Shown: positions 22,867 to 34,312, numbered from the stretch's first letter. The stretch is DNA of 64,000 nt from Rhizomys pruinosus (GCA_009823505.1 VZQC01009966.1:518476-582475), one strand, 5' to 3'. The notes: generated from the sequence alone by a model not told the origin. Made by a program: numbers and translations.

Positions 22867-24227
22867 GTATTTGGGTTTGGCTTTTTTTTCTTCAGATTCT
22901 GGGCTTTCCGGTAAGGTAGGGGTAAGGTCAGTTGGGGTAAAGTTATAGTTCTAATTTGTCTTGGCATAGGAGATGAGGGGTTTTGAACAGGGTCAGGTCT
23001 GTTATAGAGGGTTAAGTGGAACACTTCAGAAAGCACAGTACATAAACATTCAAAACCAAAGGTGCTCTTGCTTGTTGATAATCATTCCTCTAATAGCCCT
23101 TAAGTTGAGGGTTATAAACGGATTTCTCCCTGACCTATTTCACCTTGACTGCTGGGTATGACCAGACAGCAACAAAACGCCCTGCGCGCTAGTCACTCAC
23201 TGCTCAGGTCTGAGGTTGGTGTTTAGACTCATATATACTGCTCACCAGCGCCCCTGGCCTCCACCCTGAACTCCTAGGAGTCTGTTCCCCACATCTCAAC
23301 TCTTGCTGCTCAGGGTGGTGCCATCCCAGTTGGTATTTTTATTTGTCATTAATTTGGAAACAGCAAAAGGGGAAGACTGGCCCCCTAGCCTGTCCAGCCA
23401 GGACTTCTGGGTAACGATGATAGGCCCCCCCTACCGTGAACCCGCGATACCTCCTCAATTATGCCTCAGCTATCTTAATATTCACAGACTCAGAATGCAA
23501 GTGATTTTTCTCAGGGCGTCTGCACCGCCTTTGCTCTAGATGTACTTCTCTGGCTACCATTACTTGACTCCCCTGATTGTCAGTAAACTGCACAACAGTG
23601 TTGATCACGTAGTAGGAATCCTAGTGCTTGTCTTCTGTTCCTTCTCACAGCACGCTCAGACCTTTACCCCTGTTTAGTTTCCTTTCCTGCTTTTACTTGT
23701 GCCCATCGTACATACTCTGAGGCCTTCCGTTTAAATATTTACTGAGGTACCATTACTTGCTAGTTACTAGGAGTCCAGATTAAAGAAGCTATGATCCCTA
23801 TCAGTGTTTTGCAGCTTCGTGGGGAGACTGATGGTGACTGGGGTGGAGAGAGTACCTCAGGGTCAGGCACAGGCGTGATGGTCGCTGACCTCATTGTACA
23901 GTCCTTTGCTGCCTGCACCGCTAAGCGAAGCATTCAGCTTTGGGCAGCTCCTCATTTCAGAGGGCCAGAGCCTTGTCATTTAGCCTGGCTTTGGTTGGGC
24001 CATAGTCATCCTGTCTGTCTGAGGGTCCTCTCCCCACCCATTCCTGCTGCCCTCAGAGAATGCTATCTTTTGTCTATTATGTTATACAACGAGACAGATC
24101 TCAACTCCTTACACTTCCTGAAGGTCCTGAGGGCTGTACTTCCTTCTCTTAAGGCGTGAGCCCTCATCCTTGCTGCCAGTAGGTCTTGGTCAGTAAAGTT
24201 ACTTTTCTTTTGAGCAATGTTGCTGTT

Positions 24228-24479
24228 TTTTTGTTTTTTTTTTGAGACAGGGTCTCCCTATAGCTCCAGCTGGCCTGGAACTCACTCTGTAGACCAGGCT
24301 GGCCTTGAACTCACAGACATCCACCTGCCTCTGCCTTCCGAGTGCTAGGATTAAAGGCATGCCCCACCACGCCTGGCTAAAAGACAGTTCTTAGCTGCCA
24401 TGTGGGTGCTGGGAATCAAACCCAGGACCTCTGCTAGAGCAGTTGGCACTCTTAACCGCTAAGCCATCTCTCTAGCCCC
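24228..24479 (-). mobile_element. Chimeric B2-B1 SINE, copy b
   Basis: Reversed B1 (24,241-24,378) is followed by reversed B2 head (24,379-24,479). The junction CCTGGCTAAAAGACAGTTCTTAG matches copy a and copy c in position. A poly(T) with one G precedes it. Confidence 0.85.
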
Positions 24480-25686
24480 ATATTACTGATTCTTATAAAA
24501 CCATCTTCCTCTGCTTATTTCTCTTCTGTAAGGACTTCAGTCTTCTGGTGTCTACTTTTTCTAATATAGGATTTTCTCGTTGGTTTTGACTCCAGAATTG
24601 CAGACTGTCCATGTGGGGAAGTGTTTTGTCCAGCTTGCCTGTGACATCTTGGCTTCCTCAGTGTCTCTCCTTGGTATCCACTTATTCTCCAATACCTTCA
24701 GAGACTTGAGCTTTCCTGTGACCCTTCTACTTAGGATAGTAGGGAGTAAATAGTTTGAGTCAGAGTGCTGAAGTCCTCATCACTTAACCAAATAGTTTCA
24801 TGTTTCCCTTCCTTTTCTAGTCTAGCTATCTTTTGTTGATTGCCACATGAAAGTATTTCAAATGCCCCCCCCCATTCTTTCTCCTATCCTGCATTTTTAT
24901 TTCCTAGTTCTAGAGTCCTTATTATGACCTAAGTTTAAACTGTTTTCCTATCTGTTCTTTGTAGGTCTGCCCAGCTAGGTCATAGTGGCCCTGGGCCACT
25001 ATCTAAGGCACTGTTATCCCCTGAGGACTTGTTTCATGAATGTGTTGCCATCCTAATTCCCTCTCCTGTGGTCTGGCTTCATAGTCTCTTGAAACTACTG
25101 ATTTCAAAGTTTTCTTTTAGAATCTGCTGCTCTTGCCTTGTGAATCTTTCTTGTGAATCTCTTTTGTGTTGGAAGAAATTGACCACCCTTGAAATAATTT
25201 TGTATGTACTATAAACATGTTTTCTGTGAATATAAGTTCTGTTTCAGCATCTGGAGTTGCACAGGGGGCCGACTGTGTCTCTAGCTTAGGCCTCCCCTGG
25301 TATTCCTAACAGTTCCACTTCTGAGGGGTGTGGCAGCCATTTTTCCTGTCTCAAAAGTCCTTTATCATTGATTCTTCTCTGCTCCATCTGTTTTGTCACC
25401 AAGACCTGTTGTTTCTTCCTCCAAATGCTGGCTTCCCTCTGAGTCTCTTGAGCTCCCCTGGTTGATTTTGCATGGATTCATGTTGCCCTTCATAGTGGTT
25501 ATTTTTTACCAGGGCTCTTTGGTCTTTGTCTTGAAGGTGTAGACGTCCCCTGTGTTGGAGTTGAGAGTTCAAGACAGTGTTCACCATTCTTGGGTACTCT
25601 CTTCCAGCCTTGGTTTCTGCAGGTTAACCTTACTTAACTGCGAACTTTAAAGGGTTAGTCTGAGGATTTAAAAGGTTATGGATAAC

Positions 25687-25926
25687 GGGGCTGGAGAGAT
25701 AGCCTAGCGGTTAAGAGCACCGACTGCTCTTGCAGAGGACCTGGGTTTGATCCCCAGCACTCACATGGCGGCTAAGAACTGTCTGTAACTCCAATTCCAG
25801 GAGAACTCCAGTTTCAGGGGAATCCGAGACCCTCTTCTGACTGCAGCATTGCACGACACGCGTGCACAAACCTACATGCAGACAGTACATTCATACACAT
25901 GCAAAAATAAATAAAATAAAAAAAAG
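25687..25926 (+). mobile_element. B2 SINE, sense
   Basis: GGGGCTGGAGAGATAGCCTA to a tail of AAAAATAAATAAAATAAA. AAAAGGTTATGG flanks both ends. A 15-20-bp internal duplication (CCAATTCCAGGAGAACTCC then CAGTTTCAGGGGAATCC) is present. Confidence 0.95.
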
Positions 25927-25979
25927 GTTATGGTTAAGACCTTTCTGGATACTGTGACAAGAACTTTTTATGTTCCTTT

Positions 25980-26207
25980 TTAAAAAATATTTTAGTTATT
26001 TTTATTTTATGTGTATGAGTGTTTTGCCTGAATGTGTGTAAGTTCACCTGTGTCATGCAGTGCTTGCAGAGGTCAGAAGACGGCGTTGGATCCCAAGGAA
26101 CTGGAGTTACTGATGGTTGTTAGCCTCCATGCGGGTGCTGGGAATTGAACCCTCATCCTCTGCAAGAGCAGCCAGTGCTCTTAACTGCTGAGTCATCTCT
26201 CCAGCCC
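25980..26207 (-). mobile_element. B2 SINE, antisense
   Basis: ATATTTTAGTTATTTTTATT to GAGTCATCTCTCCAGCCC. It sits about 55 bp from the sense B2, making an inverted pair. Confidence 0.95.
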
Positions 26208-27074
26208 TTTATTATGCTTCTTAACTGAAGTCTAAAGAAATATTTTTTTCTGGGCATCTAAGGAGCTTGTTAAACCAGGATTAAAATTTAATATTATTTT
26301 CAGTAATTAAAAAATTAGAAATTCTATAACATTAAATGACTTTTTAAATGACTAACATTGTACAATTTTTATTGCCTATCCTTCTTTGAGCACTCCTTTA
26401 ATTGTTTATAGCTAAGGAGTAAGAATAGATATGGATGTATTAAAGAAATAATGTCTCAGAGTCAGATGATGGCTGGAATTAGATGAGCAAAGTTCCACTG
26501 TGCTTTGTTAGAGAGAATGGGTAGGTGAAGGGGTCACAGCCCGCAGTGGTATAGACATTCAGAATGGGAATTCAGAACCTGTGCCTCCTCAGCTTTGTGT
26601 GTGATAGTGAGCAGCCGCCGGGCCTCTGCACAATTGTGTCGTTGCTCTGTCAGTTAACCTGGAGTTTCTCCTTTCCTGCTTTTTTGGATTTTTAGAGTTG
26701 TTTAGTTATGTCAGAGCTAAGGCACACCTACACACCTAAACGGTTGCACAATAAAGTTGCCTGATTAAAAGGTCAATTAAAAATGTAAAAAAACGAGAAT
26801 GTCTAGATGAAGGGATCCAAGGGAGCATTTTCTCTACTGATCCACACCTTTCTCAAGTTAGAGAAACAGCGCTTATTTGTTAGATAATCCTGTCACTGCT
26901 GCACAATTTAGCACTTAATTGCTTTCTGATTGTTTTCTGTTGGTTCCCCCTTCTCCATATATTTTTCATTCCCTACACTTAGTGGTGAGAAAACAGAGCT
27001 AGGGAAGCTGTAATTTTCTCAGGTTGGTGGAGATTAAGGTCTCCTTAAGAAACATTTAGATAATATCTGTGACA

Positions 27075-27225
27075 TAATTGTAATAGCCACCACTTTCTAA
27101 GCTCCAAACACAGTATTACGTATTTAACATAGATGATTATTCTTACATAGTATAACAACCTGTTTCAGCCATTTTAATTTCAGTTTTTCAAATGCAGAAC
27201 AAGACTTACATAAGAGGCTTGGGAA
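27075..27225 (+). mobile_element. MIR SINE, sense, old
   Basis: CTAAGCTCCAAACACAGTAT and the AACCTGTTTCAGCCATTTTA to AATGCAGAACAAGAC stretch follow MIR order (size-class core, then the addition-of-counts-like 3' part). Confidence 0.45.
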
Positions 27226-27486
27226 CATGTGACCCTCCCATCATGCGCACATTTATCTTTGTTGTGTTTACTGCCCACTTGGGACCTACGTGGGACCTGG
27301 CACTGTGAGGACATTCAGGGACCTCTACGGGAGTTTCATACTTTCTGGGAAAATGAGGGAAGGCTTTAGAGAGGCTGATGTTCAGAATAGACAGAAAAGA
27401 GGAAAAGGCATGTTGTTGCCTAGGGGACACCTGAGTGGTGGTGGGGAACTGGGGAGTGGGGGGCAGCAAGCAGACTGCAGATTTCT

Positions 27487-27760
27487 TTTTTTTTTTATTT
27501 TTTATTTTTTTTTATTTTTTATTTTTTTTTATTATTTATTTTTGTATGTGTATGAATGTATTGTCTGCATGCAGGTCTGTGCACCCGTGTCGTGCAATGC
27601 CGCGGAGGTCAGAAGAGGGTCTTGGATTCCCCTGGAACTGGAGTTCTCCTGGAATTGGAGTTACAGACGGTTCTTAGCCGCCATGTGGGTGCTGGGGATC
27701 GAACCCGGGTCCTCTGCAAGAGCGTCGGTGCTCTTAACCGCTAGGCTATCTCTCCAGCCC
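27487..27760 (-). mobile_element. B2 SINE, antisense, young
   Basis: A T-rich tail of about 55 bp and a well-preserved reversed B2 are flanked by a perfect 16-bp duplication, CAGACTGCAGATTTCT (27,471-27,486 and 27,761-27,776). It has a 17-bp internal duplication around CTGGAACTGGAGTT. Confidence 0.97.
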
Positions 27761-27776
27761 CAGACTGCAGATTTCT

Positions 27777-27932
27777 ACGAAGCTGTACTCTATCCTGTTG
27801 GCAGAGGAGGCCCCTGGTACCCCTCCCACCTGACGGCCCCTCGTCTCTCTGAACTGGAAGCCCAACAAACTCCTTCTCTGAGTTGTCTTTAAGTCAGCTT
27901 TATCACAACACTGGAAAGTAACCGATACAGCA
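27777..27932 (+). mobile_element. Rodent ERVL/MaLR-like LTR 3' end, diverged
   Basis: The end (CAACAAACTCCTTCTCTGAG TTGTC... TTTATCACAACACTGGAAAG) matches the typical 3' end of rodent LTRs, whose usual text is ...AAGTTGCTTTTGGTCAGGGT then TTTATCACAGCAAC. Confidence 0.4.
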
Positions 27933-28276
27933 TCTGAGGTGTGGTTCAACTAGGTTTTTGTCTTAGGAAGATAATTTTGGGGTAGAGGAGAGGATCTGTT
28001 TGGGAGATGAGTGAGGAGCCCTAGTAGTGGCCTGGCTGGAGAGTGATGGGGCTCTCATAGGACAGGTGGCCACCTGAACCTCACTCCTAGATTGCTGGGT
28101 TCTTCCTGCTGTGCCGCCTCCTGGTGCTGACCCCCCGGAGGTGCCTCTCCTAAGTACATGTGGGGCGTCAGCGACTGAGGCCTTTGCTCCTTTTTGTTGA
28201 CAGCTTTTCCTGGTTTGGGCAGCGGATGTGTTGTGAGAAGAACTTCTTTAGGTGAACATTGTTATCAGGTCTGTAA

Positions 28277-28444
28277 ACATGCCCACAGTGGCCCTGATGC
28301 CCTGTGGGCTTTACAAAAACATGCCCACAGTGGCCCTGATGCCCCGTGGGCTTTACAAAAACATGCCCACAGTGGCCCTGATGCCCCGTGGGCTTTACAA
28401 AAACATGCCCACAGTGGCCCTGATGCCCCGTTGGCTTCACTTTC
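28277..28444. repeat. 42-bp minisatellite, 4 units
   Basis: Four units begin ACATGCCCACAGTGGCCCTG; the first three are nearly identical and the last diverges at its end. The period is divisible by three, so frames stay open across it on both strands. Confidence 0.97.
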
Positions 28445-28530
28445 TGAGAAACAATTGGACATCTCTGTGTACTGTGGTGTCAGCAGGTCTTCTGCCAACT
28501 TTATACTGTCAGTAGTGTCACTCAGGCACA

Positions 28531-28640
28531 GAAGGGAGGGCCCCATTCTGTGGACACGGAAGGGAGGGCCCCATTCCGTGGACACGGAAGGGAGGCCCCA
28601 TTCCGTGGACACGGAAGGGAGGCCCCATTCCGTGCACATG
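28531..28640. repeat. 28-bp minisatellite, 4 units
   Basis: Units GAAGGGAGG(G)CCCCATTCYG TGGACACG: two of 28 bp, then two of 27 bp with one G lost. Confidence 0.97.
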
Positions 28641-29214
28641 CAGCCATCAAGCACCACGGTCTTCTAGCTCACTGTGCTTACAGAGGTCATGGGCAAGTTT
28701 GTCTGCTGTGAACTCCATCCACAGTGCATTTCTAGAAATGCTTGTCCTCTGTTTCCTAAGAATTCAAGAATGTGGTGACATCACAGGCCAGGCCTTGGTA
28801 AGTGCATAGAAACTTCTGGGTGTCCATTAACTTTCTGTTAGGTGTTATTTAGTGGACAGGAATGTAATTCACTACTGCATGTGGTATTTTAGATGATCTA
28901 ATGGGACATAGGTGCGTGTGTGTATGTGCACATGTTTTAAAATACTTTGGAAGTCCTTGAAGTAAGATAAAATATTTAAAATTTATCTTGATCATTGTTG
29001 AGTTAACTTGTGCCAGCTATAACTTCTAGATCCTTGAAAATTCAACTCAGCTGGAAAAAAAGTTATCTTTGTTTCTAAGAACCTTGAGGAATGCATTCAT
29101 CTTGTGTGGGTAGAGGTGTTACACCTAGTTACAGGGTGTTCTGGATGGTTACTTGATTGTTTGGCTAGGTGGAGAACACTGTCCTGACCATGGCGGCCCC
29201 CTTCTTTTCACAGT

Positions 29215-29215
<1 letters not shown>

Positions 29216-29258
<43 letters not shown>
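29216..29258. repeat. (CA)n microsatellite
   Basis: About 21 pure CA units. Confidence 0.97.
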
Positions 29259-29260
<2 letters not shown>

Positions 29261-29610
29261 GAAAGACGTTGGGAGGGGCTGTGAGCTAGCCTGTGGTAAA
29301 AGTTAAGAGCTGTAGTGTAGATGAGCAGCCTCCTGGACGTGGCTTCTAGAGCTCTCAGGGCGCGATGTCTGTCCTGACTGCTTGACTGGATTTGAAAAAT
29401 GTAGAGCATGTGCCTCTAAGCTGCGTTGGTACTGCAACTGGCTGGGGCATGGGACATCACTTTGTTTTCTTGTGTAGTTTTCTGATTATAAGATTAATTT
29501 GTGTTGGATGCTTGAAATAATCAAAAAAAGAAAAGAAACAAGATTTTGCTTGGAGTGATACCAGCCATTAGTGATTTTTTTCATTTCTTTCTTTCTTTTC
29601 TTTTTTTTTT

Positions 29611-29730
29611 GGGGGGTGGCACAGTGTGGTGTGGTCTGCATTGGGTTGTGGAGCTGGGTTCACTGACGTATTTTTGGGGGGCACAGTGCGGTGTGGTCTG
29701 CGTTGGGCTGTGGAGCTGGGTTCACTGACC
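29611..29730. repeat. 65-bp tandem duplication
   Basis: Two copies begin GGGGGGTGGCACAGTG (29,611) and GGGGGGCACAGTGCG (29,676), and both contain TGGAGCTGGGTTCACTGAC. Confidence 0.95.
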
Positions 29731-29821
29731 TGCCTATTGCCTCATATCTTTAGCATTTTCTTAAGGTGAAAACACTTAAAATGTACTCTTAAATGAATGC
29801 ACTCTTACCTTCGTGAAGTGG

Positions 29822-29922
29822 AACATGCCGTAATGCCAAGATTTGGGAGGCTGGGCTAGGAACTTTGGGATTCGAGGCCAGCCTGGGTTACACAGCAAGA
29901 CATCGAAAAAGCAAATAACAAC
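29822..29922 (+). mobile_element. Old B1-like SINE, sense
   Basis: TGCCGTAATGCCAAGATTTG and GATTCGAGGCCAGCCTGGGT are diverged B1 text with an A-rich end. Confidence 0.6.
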
Positions 29923-30012
29923 AATGACAGAAAAAGAAGAAAGAAAATAAAATACAGTTAGGAATCGTTTTCTCTTCCTACATTGCCAGGTGTTTCTTAC
30001 TGTTTAAATGAA

Positions 30013-30088
30013 AAGTGGACTCCTCTGCTGCATGCTGTGTGTTATATTCTAAGTGGACTCCTCTGCTGCATGCTGTGTGTTATATTCT
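30013..30088. repeat. 38-bp perfect tandem duplication
   Basis: Two identical copies of a unit beginning AAGTGGACTCCTCTGCTGCA. Lack of divergence implies a recent event. Confidence 0.97.
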
Positions 30089-30099
30089 AAGGTTGATGT

Positions 30100-30265
30100 A
30101 AGTAGTTTCTGTTGTGTTCATCATTTATTTAATTGTTCCCCCATTGCTAGATATTTAAATTGTTTCTAATTCTTCACACCAATGAAGCATGCTGGTTCAA
30201 GTGCACTGGTACATATTACATTTATATCTATGCAAGTTTGTCTTTAAAATAAACTTCAAAAAATT
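30100..30265 (-). mobile_element. Ancient L1 fragment, antisense
   Basis: AGATATTTAAATTGTTTCTA and CTATGCAAGTTTGTCTTTAA recall old reversed L1 text, similar to 18.0 kb. Confidence 0.4.
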
Positions 30266-30299
30266 GTTGGACAAAACTGTGTGTGTGTGTGTTTGTGTG

Positions 30300-30390
30300 T
30301 GCAAATTTTAATAGATTTTGCTAGATTGCAAAGTGTGTATATATGCAAATTTTACTAGATTCTGCTAGATTGCAAAGTTTGTGTGTGTGT
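30300..30390. repeat. 44-bp tandem duplication with (TG)n edges
   Basis: GCAAATTTTAATAGATTTTG and GCAAATTTTACTAGATTCTG begin two adjacent copies, bordered by GT runs. Confidence 0.9.
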
Positions 30391-30475
30391 GTGTCTACAA
30401 TTGTGTAAATTTAGCCATTTTGCAGCTAAAGAAGTGAAGTAATGTATCTAAGGAGGAGGAAGAAGCTAGGTCCAG

Positions 30476-30640
30476 GGGCCGGTGAAGGCTCAGGAGTAAC
30501 AGGCCTTGATACCCAGGCCTGATGACCTGAGTTTGATTCCCAGAACCAGACTAGGAAGTGAGAATGTTGTCCTCTGACCTCCACAGCGTGCTGCCAAGTG
30601 CATGTGTCCTCGCTTATACACACACAGTAAAAAAGCAAGC
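30476..30640 (+). mobile_element. B2/B3-type SINE, sense, diverged
   Basis: GGGGCCGGTGAAGGCTCAGG, GAGTTTGATTCCCAGAACC and TTGTCCTCTGACCTCCACAG in order; B1-like remnants follow to 30,735. Confidence 0.65.
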
Positions 30641-31289
30641 TGGACACAGTAACACACACGATGAGGAGGGTGAGGCAAGGAGCATCATGAATTAGAAACC
30701 GGTCTGTCCTCCATCGTGAAAGCCTATCTCAAAAACACATGTCTTTGTCTCCTGAGTCCTCTGATCTCTGTGGGGCTCGGAGATAGACTATAGGCTGGCC
30801 TCTGTCTGTCATTCTTGCTGTCTATCAGGGAGGAATGCAGTTCTTTTCCAGAAGAGCACTTGGGTAGGCTTTAGTCAGTGGATCAGATATTTGTGCCAGA
30901 TCTTTGGGAGACTTAACATCTAACCAACCCTTGCCTTCTAGGAGCTGCCATCTTTAATACAGGAGGGAAGCTTAGTGTCCTGGAATTGCTAATATAGCTG
31001 TATAGACCAAGTGTTGCTTTGTACCCTGGAGTTGCTTGGCAGTGGAAAGGGCACTGTGGACAGCTGTCTTTGACAAGGTGACAGTGCAGTGTTAGGAGCA
31101 AAGACACTGTGAGTTAACATGGTTGTTTTTGGCAGTGGTATACAGGATGTCTGGCAACCCAGTTTGGGCATCCACTTGGGATGCTGTCACCCAGCCATCT
31201 GTCCTTCTAGTGGGGTCCCTGTTCTGACCTGAATCTCTGAGTTGAGGAGAAGGTACGTATGGCAGTTATGAGACTGTTCTTGCTGTGAC

Positions 31290-31430
31290 CCCTTCCTTAC
31301 ATAAGCAGCTTATCTGCACTGTGCCTGGGCCTCTGATCATCTGTGAAAACAAGGGAATGATAGTCCTTACCTCATAGAGGCGAGGGAAGACAAACTGTTA
31401 ACATGCATAGGATAGGGAGAACAGTATTTG
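31290..31430 (-). mobile_element. MIR SINE, antisense
   Basis: TGATCATCTGTGAAAACAAG and TAGTCCTTACCTCATAGAGG are the hallmark reversed MIR core. Confidence 0.65.
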
Positions 31431-31865
31431 GCAGATAGGAAAAAACACAATGCAGTTTCATTCTTTTCAATATCAATTGTTTTGAATTAGAGGCTAAAAG
31501 CCCTTCATTGTTCTATTCTAGCCTTCGAGTTCTCTCAGCAGTTGGAAGGGGCTGAAACCTGTGAGTGACTTCCCCACACCTGCCCGGAAGCATTTTCATC
31601 ATCTGCTTTCTTCTGCCCTTTCTTCCAGCTTGCCCCTGTGTTAGCAGCAGTTAGCCGCTCTAGTTCCTGACATACTGCTTCATGCTGGTGAGCCGTCATG
31701 TCACTGAGCATGCCTGTGGTGCTGTGCTTTCCCTGCCTGGCCTGGCTTGCTGCTTCTTTGCCCTCTGTGGCCCCTGCAGTTCCAGTGACATCACTCTTGA
31801 CTGCAAGTATCTCTGCCTTCCTTCAAAGAAGGTTCTTTGAAGTGCAACCACCTTTTCTTTTTTGT

Positions 31866-31890
31866 GTTTTTTTTTTTTTTTTTTTTTTTT
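31866..31890. repeat. Poly(T) tract
   Basis: About 25 T; no SINE body was recognised next to it. Confidence 0.9.
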
Positions 31891-32099
31891 GCTGTCTGTG
31901 TCAACACGGGTAGCCCAGAAGTAATGTATTGCTGCAATATATATGATAGAAATTTTTGTGGGACCTTTTGGCCGGAGTATTTTTATAGTTAGTTAACATT
32001 ACAAGTATCTCTCATTTGACCTGTGTTTGATAGAGTCATAGCCTTACAGTGCGTACTAACCAGATCTCATGTTTTTGGCTCTCCAGAACCCGTGGTAAA

Positions 32100-32290
32100 G
32101 TTGAGAGCAGTAGCACTTATGGGTCTAATCCCGAGAGAGATGAGGCGAGAAGACAGGATAATCTTCCACACTTGCTGGCCAGCTAGCCTGGCATGCGAAG
32201 CAGCAGTGAAAGGAAGAGAGATCTTGTTTCAAATAGGTGGAAGACAAGGACGGACCCAAGGTTGTGATCATGCCTGTGAATGAGAGATTG
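32100..32290 (+). mobile_element. Degraded B1/RSINE-like sequence
   Basis: GTCTAATCCCGAGAGAGATG, CTGGCCAGCTAGCCTGGC and GAGATCTTGTTTCAAATAGG look like SINE text with many small indels. Confidence 0.4.
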
Positions 32291-32299
32291 AAGGGTGCA

Positions 32300-33180
32300 C
32301 CAAGAAGCACTCAGCTGCGTGCAGTGCTGCGTCTGTGGGTCTATCGGCGCATGCGGAGTCGAGAAGCACTCAGCTTGTAGAGTTGCTCAGTGCTGTGTGT
32401 GTTCTATGCTGGATGGAGCGAGAAGCACTCAGCTGTGTGCAGTGCTGGTGTAGGGTCTATGGTGATGGAGCGAGAAGCACTCAGCTGCGTGCAGTGCTGG
32501 TGTGTGGTCTATGGTGATGGAGCGAGAAGCACTCAGCCTGTGTGCCTCATGCGGTGTGGCTGCGGTACGGGCACTTCCCTGTTCCAGTGCTGAGGTAAAG
32601 ATCTGTGAGAACGAGAACGTACCTCCAGCTGCGGATGCCGATGTCTGGTGTAGGGTCTATGTGAATGAGCGAGAAGAATTCCAAGCTGCGGCATTGCTGG
32701 TGTAGGATCCTAATGGTGCTGGAGGAGACAGCTACTCAAGCTGCGTGCATTGGTCTGGGTGGGCTCCTATGTGCTGATGTGCGACGCGAGACATGCACTC
32801 AGCTGCGGTGTTCTGTGGCTGGTGTGTGGTCTATGGCGATGGCACGCAAGAGAAGCACTCAGCTTCGGTTGCAGTGCTGGTGTGGGTCCTATCAGATGGG
32901 CAGAAATCAGGTGTGCAGCTGGTAGGTCATGGGTACGAGAAGCACTCCAGCCCTGCGTTGCATCCCAGTTTGCTGTGTGTGGTCTATGGTGATGGAGCGA
33001 GAAGCACTCAGCCTGTGTGCGCGAGTTCGCTGGTGTCAGGTCATATGGTGATGGAGCGAGAAGTACTCAGCTGCGTGCAGTGCTGCTGGTGTAGGGTCTA
33101 TGGTGATGGAGCGAGAAGTACTCAGCTGCGTGCAGTGCTGGTGTAGGGTCTATGGTGATGGAGCAAAAGCAGTGCTGCCC
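32300..33180. repeat. 52-bp minisatellite, about 14 irregular units
   Basis: The cleanest units read GAGAAGCACTCAGCTGCGTG, then CAGTGCTGGTGTAGGGTCTA, then TGGTGATGGAGC. Clean copies (for example near 32,420-32,520 and 33,056-33,165) alternate with copies full of insertions and deletions. Confidence 0.93.
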
Positions 33181-33729
33181 AGGGGACAACTCCAGGCTCA
33201 TGTAGTCGGTGAGTGTGGGTGTGATGTAAGGTCTCTTTGCATTCTGACCTTCTGGGATCCTTATTGCATGGTTGATATCCCAGGAAGACCCTTTATTCAG
33301 GGGGGCAGGATGACATCCAGTTGAATGGACAAGGGTAGGACCACCATTGCTCTGTGCGATTTGCCCTTGAGATTAGCCAGGTTGAGGTGATTTTGACAGA
33401 GGCATCTCTTCACAATTTAGATACTTACTTTTTCCATTCATTATATGAAGAATTATTGGATAATCTAGACACAGCTTATTCCATCGAGTATTCCTCTGTG
33501 GAGTATATATGGTTCATATCAGCAGAAACCTCAATTTAATATGATTAGAATATCTCTGTCCAGGATATTATCTCTAGTTAACCAATAACTCGCGACCAAT
33601 GCACGTGTACAACACTACCACACGCACACTACCACAGACACAAACACACTAGCACATACCGACCGTTTCGATTGGTGTTTGAACCAAACACCTCGAAACC
33701 CTTGTTTTCCCCTCGAGCTCTTCATTTAA

Positions 33730-33945
33730 TTTTACTCACTGAAAACTTTATACTTGGTAAGACAGGTTCCCTTCAGTCCCAAGCTGGTTGGCGGCCTCTT
33801 CCCGAGGTCAGAGATCCTTTGAGGTCGTGTCAGATTCCCTTGAAACTTGGAGTTAAAGTTCCGGGACACGTACCTCATTACACCAAATGTGTTGGTCGAC
33901 TGTGGGATCGATACCTGGTTCGTTTTTTTCCTCTGCCAAGCAGCT
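33730..33945 (-). mobile_element. B2 SINE, antisense, indel-rich
   Basis: The order of CTTGGAGTTAAAGTTCC, GTTGGTCGACTGTGGGATCG and ATACCTGGTTCG follows reversed B2 text only if many single-base changes are allowed. Confidence 0.4.
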
Positions 33946-33994
33946 CGTTTCTTTGGCACTCTTTATTCTCTTAATTCTGTTCCGCTTATTATTT

Positions 33995-34092
33995 TGTAGA
34001 CGGTCTTGGCCTTAAACTCTACAGAGATCCACCTGCCTCTCGCCTCCCTAAGTCTGGGATTACATAGGCACCGCTCAGCCACCCGCACCCAT
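33995..34092 (-). mobile_element. B1 SINE, antisense, indel-rich
   Basis: ACTCTACAGAGATCCACCTG, CCTCTCGCCTCCC and CTGGGATTACATAGGCACCG are reversed B1 with several one-base insertions and losses. Confidence 0.7.
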
Positions 34093-34139
34093 GCACACAG
34101 ATGTCTCCCCCAGCTCTTACTTTTTTCTTATTTTATCTT

Positions 34140-34312
34140 TATTTTTTATTTTCCTATTTTTTCTAAATAAATGTTATTTACTTTAGATGGCTCTGCTGAT
34201 TTCATACATTTTTTCAATTTCAGTTCAGGCTGTTTCCTTTTCCTCTCCCTCTCCCCCCCAACCCCATCCCAGATCGTGCATTTGCCATAACTGTCCTGCA
34301 TCTTTCTCTCAG
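34140..34312 (-). mobile_element. L1 3' end, antisense, indel-rich
   Basis: T-rich start, then CATACATTTTTTCAATTT and a C-rich block and TCCTGCATCTTTCTCTCAG. This parallels the clean antisense L1 3' end at 48,030-48,160. It probably belongs with 36,590-37,030. Confidence 0.5.

Noticed and set aside
28168..28667. Repeat-peptide proteins of 130-157 residues
   Set aside because: They are translations of the 42-bp and 28-bp minisatellites; their periodicity keeps the frames open.
32335..33324. Overlapping open frames with repeated EREALS-like peptides
   Set aside because: They are translations of the 52-bp minisatellite, with no start context or homology.
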